In this document: positions 49,092 through 57,382 of the stretch, one piece after another
How positions within the stretch are numbered: the first letter of the stretch is position 1
How the letters are laid out: the number at the start of each line of letters is the position of its first letter
Assembly: GCF_001667315.1 (NCBI RefSeq)
Contig: NZ_LZHT01000041.1
Span: 124,001 to 188,000, forward strand
Origin: Mycobacterium sp. 852002-10029_SCH5224772
Lineage (GTDB): Bacteria; Actinomycetota; Actinomycetes; Mycobacteriales; Mycobacteriaceae
Direction of reading: 5' to 3'
Length of the DNA stretch: 64,000 bases
The notes under the pieces: model-generated
Database searches by the model: none
What the model saw: only the letters and a program-made list of their open reading frames with translations
What the model was told of the DNA's origin: nothing
Program-made: the position numbers and the translations under genes

Positions 49092-49604
49092 CTACATGCC
49101 GCGGGTGCGCAGCATCAGCGGCAGCACCAACCAGAAGAAGATGAACAGCGGCAGCGCGCACGCCCCCGCGACGAGGCCCACGTCCCGCCCGGCCACCGCG
49201 GCGAAAATGATGGTGGTCACGCCGATCAGCGCCAGGCCGAGCAGCCCGAGCCCGGCGTAGGCGCAGCGGTGAGCGGCGGACACGAGAACTTGGAGCCGAT
49301 GCCGCCGGAAGAGGATCCGGTGCATGGCAACCGGGGCGATCAGCAACACCGTCGAGCACACCGCGCAGACCACTGTGGCCAGATAGACCTCGCGCATGTG
49401 GTGGCCGAGTACATCGAATCGCTGCTGGAACGGCAGCGTCAACAAGAATCCGGTCAGCAGCTGCACCCCGGTCTGGACGACGCGCAGCTCCTGCAGCAGG
49501 CTGTTCCAATTGCGGTCCAGCCGTTGCACTTCGGTTTCACCACGCGCACGGTGATCCCACCGCTGGTCGTCTTGCGGATGATCGACGTCCATAGCCGCGA
49601 TCAT
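49092..49604 (-). CDS. Four-helix membrane protein of DUF6328 type
   Basis: A 170-residue protein with an Arg/Asp-rich cytoplasmic N-terminus, the conserved NWNSLLQELRVVQTGVQLL segment, and four membrane helices in pairs. This is the DUF6328 pattern of Actinobacteria, function unknown. ATG 49604, or 49592. It converges on the HAD gene (14 bases apart) and lies downstream of rsfB on the same strand. Confidence 0.82.
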   Translation of the reverse strand: MIAAMDVDHPQDDQRWDHRARGETEVQRLDRNWNSLLQELRVVQTGVQLLTGFLLTLPFQQRFDVLGHHMREVYLATVVCAVCSTVLLIAPVAMHRILFRRHRLQVLVSAAHRCAYAGLGLLGLALIGVTTIIFAAVAGRDVGLVAGACALPLFIFFWLVLPLMLRTRGM

Positions 49605-49637
49605 CGCACCTGGCGCGCCCGGCGTCGCGCGGAATTG

Positions 49638-50006
49638 CTAGCCGCTGAATTTGCCGTCGCGCACCGCGGTCAACGCATCGTCGAGCGTCGGGTACAGCGG
49701 GAACGTCTTGTCCAGACCGGTCAGGTGGATCGGCCGGCGTGTGGCCGGACCGCGCGCGACCACGCCGAACCCGGTGTCCTTGCCCAACTTCTCGTAGGTC
49801 GCGGCCAGGATCTTCAGCCCGACCGAACCGAGGAATTCCACCGCCGAGAGATCGATGACAAGTGCCGTGGGATTCTCCGCAACGACCGCGCCGATGGCCT
49901 GTTCCAGGGCGGGAGCCGTGACCAAATCGATTTCGCCGCTGACACTGACCACGGAAACACCGTCGTGGTCCTCAACCAACGTGGTAATCGAGTCAGGTGC
50001 TGACAA
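49638..50006 (-). CDS. rsfB: Anti-sigma-F antagonist RsfB (STAS domain)
   Basis: A 122-residue STAS protein. The regulatory serine is Ser61 in FLGSVGLKIL. Unphosphorylated RsfB binds the anti-sigma factor UsfX/RsbW and frees SigF; phosphorylation by that kinase inactivates it. TTG 50006 (LSAPDSIT) is chosen because the product then equals the tuberculosis RsfB in length and N-terminus, with AAAGGA upstream; an earlier TTG at 50042 is less likely. usfX and sigF are not in the window. Divergent from the stressosome operon that follows. Confidence 0.93.
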   Translation of the reverse strand: MSAPDSITTLVEDHDGVSVVSVSGEIDLVTAPALEQAIGAVVAENPTALVIDLSAVEFLGSVGLKILAATYEKLGKDTGFGVVARGPATRRPIHLTGLDKTFPLYPTLDDALTAVRDGKFSG

Positions 50007-50174
50007 TGGCAATCCTTTGTCCTGGGCCGTGGCGTCGTTCAACCCTAGCCTGCCGTACGAACTGCGGGAAGAATATGCCCTCTACACGTGCCCCGCGGCA
50101 ACCCACGCTAGTCTCCCAAAGGGAACTGCAGACCGCAGGGCGTGACGCGTACTCGGGAGGCCTGGGGAGGCCAT

Positions 50175-51077
50175 ATGTCAGATTCGCCATCGGATTTCCA
50201 CAGTAGCGGCACCGGAGCGCAAGTCGTCGGCATTTCCAGCGAGGGGTTGCTGCCCCAGCTAGTTCAACATCTGCGGCAGAACCGGACCGTTTTGCGAGAG
50301 GAATGGGCCCGCCGCATCACCGTGGCCGAGTTGCTCACCGCGATGACCCCTGAGGAGCTCTTTTCCGAAGCGACGGCCGTCTACGACAACTACGTCGAGG
50401 TGCTCGAGACCGGTAGCGTCGAGGCGCTGCAGGCCTATGCGCGTGACCTGTCCGAACGCATCATCCCGCGAGGCGTGGAAACCGACGAGGTCGTCGGCAT
50501 CGTCCTGCTGCTCCGCGACGTGCTGGCGCGCTCGTTGTTCGAGAAGTACCAGACCGAATTCGAGATGCTCAACCGGGTGCTGGACGCCTATGAGCCGGCC
50601 GCCAACCGGATCGCCAACACCGTGGCGGTCAGCTTCGTGCAGGAACGCGAGCGCATCATCCGCCAGCAGCAGGAGGCGATCCGGGAGCTGTCGACGCCGG
50701 TGCTGCAGGTGCGTGAGCAGCTGCTCATCCTGCCGATCATCGGTGTGCTGGACAGTCAGCGCGCTCGCCAGGTCACCGAACAGCTCTTGCGCGCCATCCG
50801 CGCCAACCGGGCGAAAGTGGTGGTCATCGACATCACCGGTGTGCCGACCATCGACTCGACGGTGGCCAACCACCTGGTGCAGACCGTCGACGCGTCGGGG
50901 TTGATGGGTGCCAGCGTGATCATCACGGGCCTGTCCTCGGAAATTGCGCTGACATTGGTGACGATCGGCCTGGACCTGTCCAAGATGAACGCCGTCGGTG
51001 ACCTGCAGGGTGGCATCGAGGAAGCCGAGCGGCTGCTGGGTTACGAGGTGACTCGTACCGGCGAGCAAACCGGGTGA
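50175..51077 (+). CDS. rsbR: Stressosome scaffold/sensor RsbR
   Basis: A 300-residue RsbR-type protein. The N-terminal two-thirds is an RsbRD_N-like all-helical sensor domain without an obvious cofactor site; a linker helix (RQQQEAIRELST) carries the equivalent of the RsbT-phosphorylated threonine (Thr174); the C-terminal STAS domain has Asp-Ser228-Thr229 in TIDSTVANHL at the second phosphosite. RsbR and RsbS co-assemble into the stressosome. ATG 50175 follows GGGGAGG. First gene of a five-gene operon. Confidence 0.93.
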   Translation: MSDSPSDFHSSGTGAQVVGISSEGLLPQLVQHLRQNRTVLREEWARRITVAELLTAMTPEELFSEATAVYDNYVEVLETGSVEALQAYARDLSERIIPRGVETDEVVGIVLLLRDVLARSLFEKYQTEFEMLNRVLDAYEPAANRIANTVAVSFVQERERIIRQQQEAIRELSTPVLQVREQLLILPIIGVLDSQRARQVTEQLLRAIRANRAKVVVIDITGVPTIDSTVANHLVQTVDASGLMGASVIITGLSSEIALTLVTIGLDLSKMNAVGDLQGGIEEAERLLGYEVTRTGEQTG

Positions 51078-51099
51078 CAGTTAGGAACGCGAGCGCCGC

Positions 51100-51489
51100 A
51101 TGCCAGTACCGATCCTGAAACAAGGTTCAATCCTCATCGCCTCGGTGCAGGCCGCGTTGTCCGACTCCGACGCCGAACGGCTGCGCTACGACCTCATGGA
51201 GCGCGTCAGCCGGTTCCGCGCGCAGGGCATCATCGTCGACGTCACCGCCATCGACGTGATGGATTCCTTCGCGGCCCGGTCGCTGCGCACGATCGCGCAC
51301 ATGACCCGGCTGCGCGGCGCGGACACGGTGATCGTCGGCCTGCAGCCGGAGGTGGCCTTCGCGATGGTCCAGCTCGGTCTGGCGTTCGACGACATGAACA
51401 CCGCACTCGACCTGGAGGAGGGCCTCGCACTCCTGAATCGTCAACTGGCGCAGCGAAAACCGACGATCGGGCGAAATGGTGGCGGCTGA
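51100..51489 (+). CDS. rsbS: Stressosome core protein RsbS
   Basis: A 129-residue single STAS domain. Ser56 in DVMDSFAARSL is the site phosphorylated by RsbT to release the kinase. RsbS forms the minimal core and holds RsbT in unstressed cells. ATG 51100 is 22 bases after rsbR; its end overlaps rsbT by 14 bases. Confidence 0.94.
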   Translation: MPVPILKQGSILIASVQAALSDSDAERLRYDLMERVSRFRAQGIIVDVTAIDVMDSFAARSLRTIAHMTRLRGADTVIVGLQPEVAFAMVQLGLAFDDMNTALDLEEGLALLNRQLAQRKPTIGRNGGG

Positions 51490-51889
51490 TATCGTCTTCG
51501 CCATCGACAATCCCGACGACATCGTCGAAGCCCGCAAGGCCGGACACCAACTTGCCCTCGACTTGGGATTCTCGCTGACCGACGTCACAATGATCGCCAC
51601 CGCGATCTCGGAAATCGCCCGCAATATCACCAGCTACGCCGGCCGCGGCTCCGTCCGGGTCGGGGTGGCCGACCGGGAGGGCCGCAAGGCCCTGGTGGTG
51701 CGCGCCGAGGATCAGGGGCCCGGGATCGCCGACATCGAACGCGCGATGGAGGACGGTTATTCGACCGGCCGCGGGCTGGGGATGGGGCTGCCGGGTGCGC
51801 GCCGTTTGATGGACCGGTTGGTCGTCGAGTCCACTGTCGGCCAGGGAACCGTCATCGAAATGTGGAAATGGGTCCCTCCCCGTGCATGA
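51476..51889 (+). CDS. rsbT: Serine/threonine kinase RsbT
   Basis: A 137-residue GHKL kinase. The N box is ISEIARNITSYA, the ATP-lid motifs are AEDQGPGI and GRGLGMGLPGARRL. RsbT phosphorylates RsbS and RsbR and, once released, activates an RsbU-type PP2C phosphatase, for which the 52504-54720 product is the obvious local candidate. ATG 51476 overlaps rsbS; the stop overlaps rsbX by eight bases. Confidence 0.95.
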   Translation: MVAADIVFAIDNPDDIVEARKAGHQLALDLGFSLTDVTMIATAISEIARNITSYAGRGSVRVGVADREGRKALVVRAEDQGPGIADIERAMEDGYSTGRGLGMGLPGARRLMDRLVVESTVGQGTVIEMWKWVPPRA

Positions 51890-52502
51890 AAGCGGCCGCT
51901 TCGGACCCATCGAGTGGGCGAGGGCGGGCCGCCCTTTGCCCAGCGAGTACACCTCCGGCGATCGTGGTATCGCCGTCGACGTCGACGGCAATGCCGCGCT
52001 GTTCGGCGTATTGGATGGCCTCGGCCACGGGCCTGCTGCCGCGGAAGCCGCGCTGCGTGCCATCGATGCGGTCAACTGCGCCTGTTCCGAGCGGGTGGAG
52101 GTTTTGATTCAGCTCTGCCACCGCGTGTTGACCGGCACCCGAGGAGTCGCAATGACGTTGGCGCGGGTGGATTTTGCCGCCAACACGCTGACGTGGACCG
52201 GTGTGGGCAACGTCTCCGCCGATCTGGTGGCCAAGGCACCCGCCGGGGTCAACATCCGCTCCAGTGCACGTCTCACCGCGGGCATCGTCGGTTACCGCAT
52301 ACCGGAAATCCGGCCCGCGCAGGTAATTTCGATTCGCCCCGGCGACCTACTCGTGATGAGAACCGATGGAATCGCCGACGATTATTTGGACCACATCGAC
52401 TTCTCGGCCACCGCTATGTCTATCGCTGAGGAACTACTCGGAAAGCACGCCAAGGAATCCGACGATGCGATGGTGCTGACCGCACGTCACAGGGGGCGTT
52501 GA
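51882..52502 (+). CDS. rsbX: PP2C-type phosphatase RsbX
   Basis: A 206-residue SpoIIE/PP2C phosphatase. Metal-binding aspartates sit in VLDGLGHG and RTDGIADD, with TGVGNVSADL between and KESDDAMV near the end. RsbX dephosphorylates RsbS and RsbR and resets the stressosome. GTG 51882 (VHESGRFGPIEWA) is coupled to rsbT by overlap; the next gene starts one base after its stop. Confidence 0.92.
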   Translation: MHESGRFGPIEWARAGRPLPSEYTSGDRGIAVDVDGNAALFGVLDGLGHGPAAAEAALRAIDAVNCACSERVEVLIQLCHRVLTGTRGVAMTLARVDFAANTLTWTGVGNVSADLVAKAPAGVNIRSSARLTAGIVGYRIPEIRPAQVISIRPGDLLVMRTDGIADDYLDHIDFSATAMSIAEELLGKHAKESDDAMVLTARHRGR

Positions 52503-52503
52503 C

Positions 52504-54720
52504 ATGAGCGAGCACGACGGCTTCCACGCGCAGTACGCCGCCGCGCTGCGCGCCTACCTTGACACCCGCGACGAGGCCAGCTTGGCGATCGGCTACGAGC
52601 TCGGTCGCACGGCGCTGCAGGATCAGGTCAGCCTGCTCGAGATCGTCGAGAACCACGTCCGGCTGGTGTTTGACATCGCGCAAGACGCGCGCATCGATGG
52701 GCCGATCGCGCTGGAGTTCCTGCTGCAACTGCTGGTCCCCCTCGACGTCGCCATGCGCGGTTTCATCGACGGCAACAGGCGCTATGCGGAACAGCGGGCG
52801 CGCGCCGAGGGGCTGGCCGACCGCGACAAATTCCGCAACGCGCTGGTGAATTCGCTACAGGAAGGGTTCTTCGTCGCCGATCACGAGGGCTCCGTGGTCG
52901 AGATAAACAGCGCCTTCATCGACATCCTCGGGTTTCCCAGCGAGGGTTTGCCCTACCGGTGGCCGCACCCGTGGCTGGTCGACACGAAGACGGCGGCCGA
53001 ACAAATAGGCCTGGTGATGAACCACGGCAGGGCCGACTACGAAACGCCGATCCGCCATGGCGACGGGCATCTCGCCTGGGTGAAGGTGAGCATCAGCGCG
53101 GTCAAGGAATCCGGCAGTGACCGCGACGCCTACGTCGGGACCATTCGCGATATCACCGCGGAACGCGCTTTTGCGGCGCGGGAGAGCGCGGTGCTGCGCC
53201 TGGCCACGGCGGTGGCGGTGGCCAAGAGCGTCGACGAGTTGTTGTCGATCACGCTCGACGAGTGCCGCGCGGCAATCGACGTGCAGCGCGTGGTCGCGGT
53301 GTTGTGGCCCAGCGGCGAGGGCGACCCGACGGTCCACGTCGCGGGCGAGCCCCCGGCAACGTCGTGGCGCAAGCTGGACCGGTCGTTGCGTGACACTTTC
53401 CAGGATGCGCGTCACCAACTACCGCTGACCGCGAAGACCGTTGAGTCACAAGATCATCCCGGTAAGGCACAGGGATTGGTCGCGGTGCTCTCCGGCACCG
53501 GGGACCTGGCGCTGTGGCTGGAACTACGCACACCTCGCTGGGTCAGCGGGGAGGACCGCCTGTTGGTCACCGTGTTGATCAGCCATCTGAGTCTGGCCAT
53601 GCAGCATGTCCGGCAATTCGAGAACGCCCGCGAGACGTCGCTGACGTTGCAGCGTGCGATGCTCCCACCGGTGCAGCCCCCACCGGGTTTCACGGTGCGC
53701 TACGAACCAGCGGTGCTGCCGTTGGAGATCGGCGGTGACTGGTATGACGTGTTGCCCATCGGCGATCACCGTATCGGCATCGTCGTCGGCGACTGCGTGG
53801 GTCGCGGCCTGCCGGCGGCCGCGATCATGGGGCAGCTACGCAGTTCCGCGCGAGCGCTGTTGATCAACGGTGCCGAACCCGCGGTGCTGCTCGATCAACT
53901 CGACTCGGCGGCATCACTCATCCCGAATGCCTACTGCACCACCGTCTTTCTCGCGATCCTGGACACCGAGACCGGAGCGTTGCAATACAGCAACGCCGGG
54001 CACATGCCGGCCGTGCTCACCGGACCCGAGCCCGGCACGACGACCCTGTTGACCGATGCCGCCTCGGTACCGCTGGCGGTTCGCCGCGATGCACCGCGCC
54101 CGCAGACCACGCGCGTGCTGCAGCCCGGCTCGACCCTCATGCTGTTCACCGACGGGTTGGTGGAACGCAAACATGAGTCGATCGACGACGGAATCGCCCG
54201 CGCGGCAGCGGTTCTGGCGCAGACGATGACGTTGCCGTTGGACACCGTCGCCGATGAGGTGCTTCGTGAGCTGGCGCCGGAGGCCGGGTATGACGACGAC
54301 GTGGCGATGGTGATCTACCGTCACCACCAGTCTCCGCTACGCATCGAAAGCAACGCGACCGCAGATCAATTGGTCCGCATCCGGCACCGGCTGGCGGACT
54401 GGCTGCGCGCCGCCCACATCACGGATGAGCTGGCCGCCGACATCGTGCTGGTCGTCAACGAAGCCTGCACCAACTGCGTCGAGCACGCGTACCGGGGATT
54501 CGTCGCCGGGACCATGGTGGTCGAGATCAGCCTTGACGGCGACGAAGTACGCACCCGGATCACCGATTACGGTTCGTGGAAGCCACCGGCCACCAACCCG
54601 GTCAACGGTGGGCGCGGCTTGCCGCTGATCACGGCGCTCAGCCAGTCGATGGAACTCGAGACCGCAGCCACCGGCACCACGGCCGCCATCACCTTCCGAT
54701 TGCCGACAGAATCCGATTAG
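52504..54720 (+). CDS. Multidomain RsbU-RsbW fusion: RsbU_N-PAS-GAF-PP2C-HATPase
   Basis: A 738-residue protein. In order: a helical RsbU_N-like domain (1-95) of the kind RsbT binds; PAS (105-220); GAF (225-385); a SpoIIE/PP2C phosphatase (390-605) with GGDWYD (410-415), GDCVGRG (429-435), FTDG (548-551) and DDDV (597-600); and a C-terminal anti-sigma-type kinase domain (612-735) with NEACTNCVEHA (652-662) and GRGLPLI (703-709). It thus joins an anti-anti-sigma phosphatase to a kinase that could phosphorylate the same target. It resembles Rv1364c without its terminal STAS domain. RsfB, encoded next to the operon, is the likely substrate. ATG 52504. Confidence 0.93.
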   Translation: MSEHDGFHAQYAAALRAYLDTRDEASLAIGYELGRTALQDQVSLLEIVENHVRLVFDIAQDARIDGPIALEFLLQLLVPLDVAMRGFIDGNRRYAEQRARAEGLADRDKFRNALVNSLQEGFFVADHEGSVVEINSAFIDILGFPSEGLPYRWPHPWLVDTKTAAEQIGLVMNHGRADYETPIRHGDGHLAWVKVSISAVKESGSDRDAYVGTIRDITAERAFAARESAVLRLATAVAVAKSVDELLSITLDECRAAIDVQRVVAVLWPSGEGDPTVHVAGEPPATSWRKLDRSLRDTFQDARHQLPLTAKTVESQDHPGKAQGLVAVLSGTGDLALWLELRTPRWVSGEDRLLVTVLISHLSLAMQHVRQFENARETSLTLQRAMLPPVQPPPGFTVRYEPAVLPLEIGGDWYDVLPIGDHRIGIVVGDCVGRGLPAAAIMGQLRSSARALLINGAEPAVLLDQLDSAASLIPNAYCTTVFLAILDTETGALQYSNAGHMPAVLTGPEPGTTTLLTDAASVPLAVRRDAPRPQTTRVLQPGSTLMLFTDGLVERKHESIDDGIARAAAVLAQTMTLPLDTVADEVLRELAPEAGYDDDVAMVIYRHHQSPLRIESNATADQLVRIRHRLADWLRAAHITDELAADIVLVVNEACTNCVEHAYRGFVAGTMVVEISLDGDEVRTRITDYGSWKPPATNPVNGGRGLPLITALSQSMELETAATGTTAAITFRLPTESD

Positions 54721-54746
54721 TGCACGCCGAAAAGTGTTGCGGCGCC

Positions 54747-54772
54747 GTTTGCCGGGGCCCCGTTACGGGTAG
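54747..54772 (+). promoter_or_regulatory. SigF-like promoter of the iron redox gene, near-leaderless
   Basis: GTTT (54747-54750), 16 bases, GGGTAG (54767-54772). This is a full match to GTTT-N15-17-GGGTA. The start codon GTG 54781 is nine bases after the -10, so the mRNA would be leaderless or nearly so. It separates the following genes from the stressosome operon. Confidence 0.65.
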
Positions 54773-54780
54773 TCACCGGC

Positions 54781-55800
54781 GTGACTTCCACACCAACCAT
54801 GACTGAACCCGTCCTGCCGGCGGCGCACGGGCCGCTGTCGACGGCCGTTCGTTGCGCACTGACCGGGCCGCCGTCGGTTGACCACTTCGCGCGCATCGGT
54901 GCATCCGTCCGCGATTCCGACCCTTACGGCCTGGATCTGCAGCTGGCGCTGTCCGTGTGCTACGAGCTGCACTACCGCGGGTTCACCGGCGTGGACCCCG
55001 CGTGGGAGTGGAACCCCGCGCTGCTGGCGCTGCGCGCCGAGCTGGAGCGCGTGTTTTTGGCCGGCGTGCGCCGCGACGTCGGGCCCATCGAACCCGACCG
55101 GACGGCGGCGGCCGAGATGGAGGCCATTTCGGTCGAACCCGTCGACGGCACCGGCCCGTCGTACTACCTGCGTGACACCGGAACGTGGCAGCAGATGTGC
55201 GAATACTTCGTGCACCGCTCCCTGTATCACCTCAAAGAGGGCGATCCGCACGCGTGGGCCATTCCGCGCCTGATGGGCACCGCCAAGGCGGCCTTCGTGG
55301 CCGTGGAGTTCGACGAGTACGGCGCCGGGCGGGGCCCGCGACTGCATCAGCAACTGTTCGCCGATCTGCTGGCGGCGGCCGGGCTGGATGCGACGTATTG
55401 GGGTTACGTCGACGCGGTTCCGGCCGAATCGTTGGCGGTGGTCAATCTCATGTCGCTGTTCGGACTGCACCGCTCCTTGCGCGGCGCCGCGATCGGGCAC
55501 TTCGCGTCAACCGAGATCACTTCCCCACCGGGATCCCAACGCATGGTGCAGGCCTTGCAACGCCTGCAGGCACCCGCAGCCTGCATCGGCTTTTACAGCG
55601 AGCACGTCGAGGCCGACGCGGTACACGAACACGTCGTGCGCAGCGATGTGGTCGGCGATCTCGTCGCACGCGAGCCGCAGCTCGAGCAGGATGTCATTTT
55701 CGGGATCCGTGCCCACGCCGCGGTGGAAAACCGCTTGGCGGAAACGATTATGGCTTCGTGGAAGCAGGATCAGACGTCGTTGCGGGAGCCGCTGCGGTAG
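54781..55800 (+). CDS. Haem-oxygenase-like iron-containing redox enzyme
   Basis: A 339-residue all-helical protein of the iron-containing redox family (Haem_oxygenas_2 / HDO type), which use a di-iron centre on small molecules. Candidate ligands are in EYFVHRSLYHLKEGD (Glu141 and a His), VEFDEYG (Glu176) and SEHVEADAVHEH (a His/Glu/Asp/His cluster). GTG 54781 follows a SigF-like promoter. It converges on the CDGSH gene and overlaps it by 53 bases. Substrate unknown. Confidence 0.88.
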   Translation: MTSTPTMTEPVLPAAHGPLSTAVRCALTGPPSVDHFARIGASVRDSDPYGLDLQLALSVCYELHYRGFTGVDPAWEWNPALLALRAELERVFLAGVRRDVGPIEPDRTAAAEMEAISVEPVDGTGPSYYLRDTGTWQQMCEYFVHRSLYHLKEGDPHAWAIPRLMGTAKAAFVAVEFDEYGAGRGPRLHQQLFADLLAAAGLDATYWGYVDAVPAESLAVVNLMSLFGLHRSLRGAAIGHFASTEITSPPGSQRMVQALQRLQAPAACIGFYSEHVEADAVHEHVVRSDVVGDLVAREPQLEQDVIFGIRAHAAVENRLAETIMASWKQDQTSLREPLR

Positions 55801-55996
55801 CGGTCGCCTCGTTGAGGCGACGGCACCTGCGATGGCTGGTGTCGCACAGGGGGTACCTGCCGCTGCGCCGGCAGGTACAGATCGCCACCATGAAGCGGTC
55901 GGACTCGACGACTTCGCCGCCGGGCATCTCGATCCGCACCGGACCCGACACCAGCACCGGCCCGTTGGGAACCACCTGAACCCGGGTGGGGCTCAT
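55748..55996 (-). CDS. CDGSH iron-sulfur domain protein
   Basis: An 82-residue CDGSH protein: ICTCRRSGRYPLCDTSH gives the Cys-x-Cys...Cys...His ligand set for a redox-active [2Fe-2S] cluster. The CDGSH box itself reads CDTSH, with Thr for Gly. The N-terminal half (RVQVVPNGPVLVSGPVRI) is the usual beta extension; the C-terminus is a low-complexity Ala/Thr tail that lies over the 3' end of the convergent iron redox gene. ATG 55996 overlaps the methyltransferase stop as ATGA. Confidence 0.9.
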   Translation of the reverse strand: MSPTRVQVVPNGPVLVSGPVRIEMPGGEVVESDRFMVAICTCRRSGRYPLCDTSHRRCRRLNEATATAAAPATTSDPASTKP

Positions 55997-56682
55997 TGCT
56001 TTTCCGCCCGGATCACGATCAGCTCTTCTTCCCGGCGCCCGCGCGGTATCAAGCCGACCTCCTCCAGCCAGTTCGCCCGGGACGACATCACCGGTCCGAA
56101 CGGAATCCATTTCGAGGCAATCACTTCCGCGTCCATGCCGGCCCATTTGAGGGAATCCAGCGACTGTTGCACACCGGCGAGCGCCGAGTGCACCAGCAGC
56201 AGGGTCCCCCCGTCGCGCAACAGCTTGGGCGCCGATTCGCACAGCGGGTCGAGTATCAGGCGGCCGTCTTGGCCGGCATTCCAGGCCCACGACGGACCGG
56301 CGGCCGGGCAGACCTCGTCCAGCTCGGCGCCGGGCGGGGTGGGTACGTAGGGCGGATTCGACACCACAACGTCGAACGGGGCGCACTCCACTGCGGCTAT
56401 CCACGACCCCTCGCGAATGTCGACATCGACGCCGGCGACCGCGGCGTTCGCCCGAGCGCAGCGAACGGCCTGCGGGCAGATGTCGAAGGCCGTCGCCTCG
56501 GCGCAGCCCATTCCCGCAGCCGCGATCGCGACGAAACCGCTGCCGGTGCACAAATCCAGGACGCGCCGTCCCGGGATCAGACCGGTATCGTGCATCACAT
56601 CCACCAGCAGCCTGGAATCCTCTTGTGGCGAATACACGTTCTGAGTGGGCAAGACAGTGGGCTCGGGATACGTGGTCGTCAC
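55993..56682 (-). CDS. HemK2/MTQ2-like methyltransferase
   Basis: A 229-residue SAM-dependent methyltransferase. The SAM motif is VLDLCTGSGFVAIAA and the catalytic NPPY loop is VVSNPPYVP, which binds the amide nitrogen of glutamine in HemK/PrmC enzymes. It lacks the N-terminal helical domain of PrmC and so is closer to HemK2/MTQ2. GTG 56682 has AAAGG upstream. It is coupled to the CDGSH gene. The target in bacteria is not known to me. Confidence 0.88.
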   Translation of the reverse strand: MTTTYPEPTVLPTQNVYSPQEDSRLLVDVMHDTGLIPGRRVLDLCTGSGFVAIAAAGMGCAEATAFDICPQAVRCARANAAVAGVDVDIREGSWIAAVECAPFDVVVSNPPYVPTPPGAELDEVCPAAGPSWAWNAGQDGRLILDPLCESAPKLLRDGGTLLLVHSALAGVQQSLDSLKWAGMDAEVIASKWIPFGPVMSSRANWLEEVGLIPRGRREEELIVIRAEKQ

Positions 56683-56739
56683 TGTTGGCCTTTCGAGAAC
56701 CCCTACACGGATCGCCGCTCATCACGGCTTGGCGGGATA

Positions 56740-56766
56740 ATGCCCGCAAACCCCCACATTCAAACC
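56740..56766 (-). promoter_or_regulatory. Possible SigF-like promoter of the methyltransferase-CDGSH operon
   Basis: Minus strand GGTTT (56766-56762), 16 bases, GGGCAT (56745-56740). The -35 and spacing are ideal; the -10 has one change (C for T). The leader would be about 50 nt. Weaker than the other SigF-like sites here. Confidence 0.35.
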
Positions 56767-56789
56767 GACCGGCCCGAAAGTCGTCGCGG

Positions 56790-57344
56790 CTAACCGGCCG
56801 TCACATGGGCTAACTGCTCGACGACCGCCGCGCAGAACGCCGGGAGGTCCGATGGCGAACGACTGGAGATCAAATTGCCGTCGACGACGACCTCCTCGTC
56901 TACCACATGGGCGCCAGCGTTGCGGAGATCGGTGCGGATGCTCGGGTAGGACGTCAGCGTCCGATCCACTGCCACACCAGCTTCCACCAGCGTCCAGGGC
57001 CCATGGCAGATGGCGGCCACCGGTTTCCCCGACCTGACGAAATCACGGACGAACGCAACGGCGGAACGGTCCATGCGCAGCTTGTCCGGGTTCACCGTCC
57101 CGCCTGGGAGCACCAGGCCGTCGAATTCGTCCACCGACGCCTCGGACACCTTCCGGTCGACGGTGAACGTCCCGGCCGGTTCGAGATCGTGGTTGCGCGC
57201 CTGAATTTCGCCGTCCTCGAGCGAGAGCACCTCGACGCGCGCACCGGCCTCTTGCAGCGCCGTACGCGGCTGGTCGAGCTCCACTTTTTCCACGCCGTCG
57301 GCTGCGAGAAACGCTATTTTCTTTCCTTGCAATTCGTTTGACAT
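56790..57344 (-). CDS. DJ-1/PfpI-family protein (type 1 glutamine-amidotransferase-like)
   Basis: A 184-residue PfpI/DJ-1 superfamily protein. The nucleophile elbow is PVAAICHGPWTL with the conserved Cys-His; KVELDQPRTAL holds the upstream Glu, and GLVLPGGTVNPD the glycine-rich loop. Members act as deglycases/glyoxalases or general stress proteins; which applies cannot be told. ATG 57344 has AGGAAGGAA upstream. Third gene of a minus-strand set beginning with the LLM enzyme. Confidence 0.92.
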   Translation of the reverse strand: MSNELQGKKIAFLAADGVEKVELDQPRTALQEAGARVEVLSLEDGEIQARNHDLEPAGTFTVDRKVSEASVDEFDGLVLPGGTVNPDKLRMDRSAVAFVRDFVRSGKPVAAICHGPWTLVEAGVAVDRTLTSYPSIRTDLRNAGAHVVDEEVVVDGNLISSRSPSDLPAFCAAVVEQLAHVTAG

Positions 57345-57382
57345 CGCCGCTTTCCTTCCTGCGATCAACGGTTCCCCTCGGA

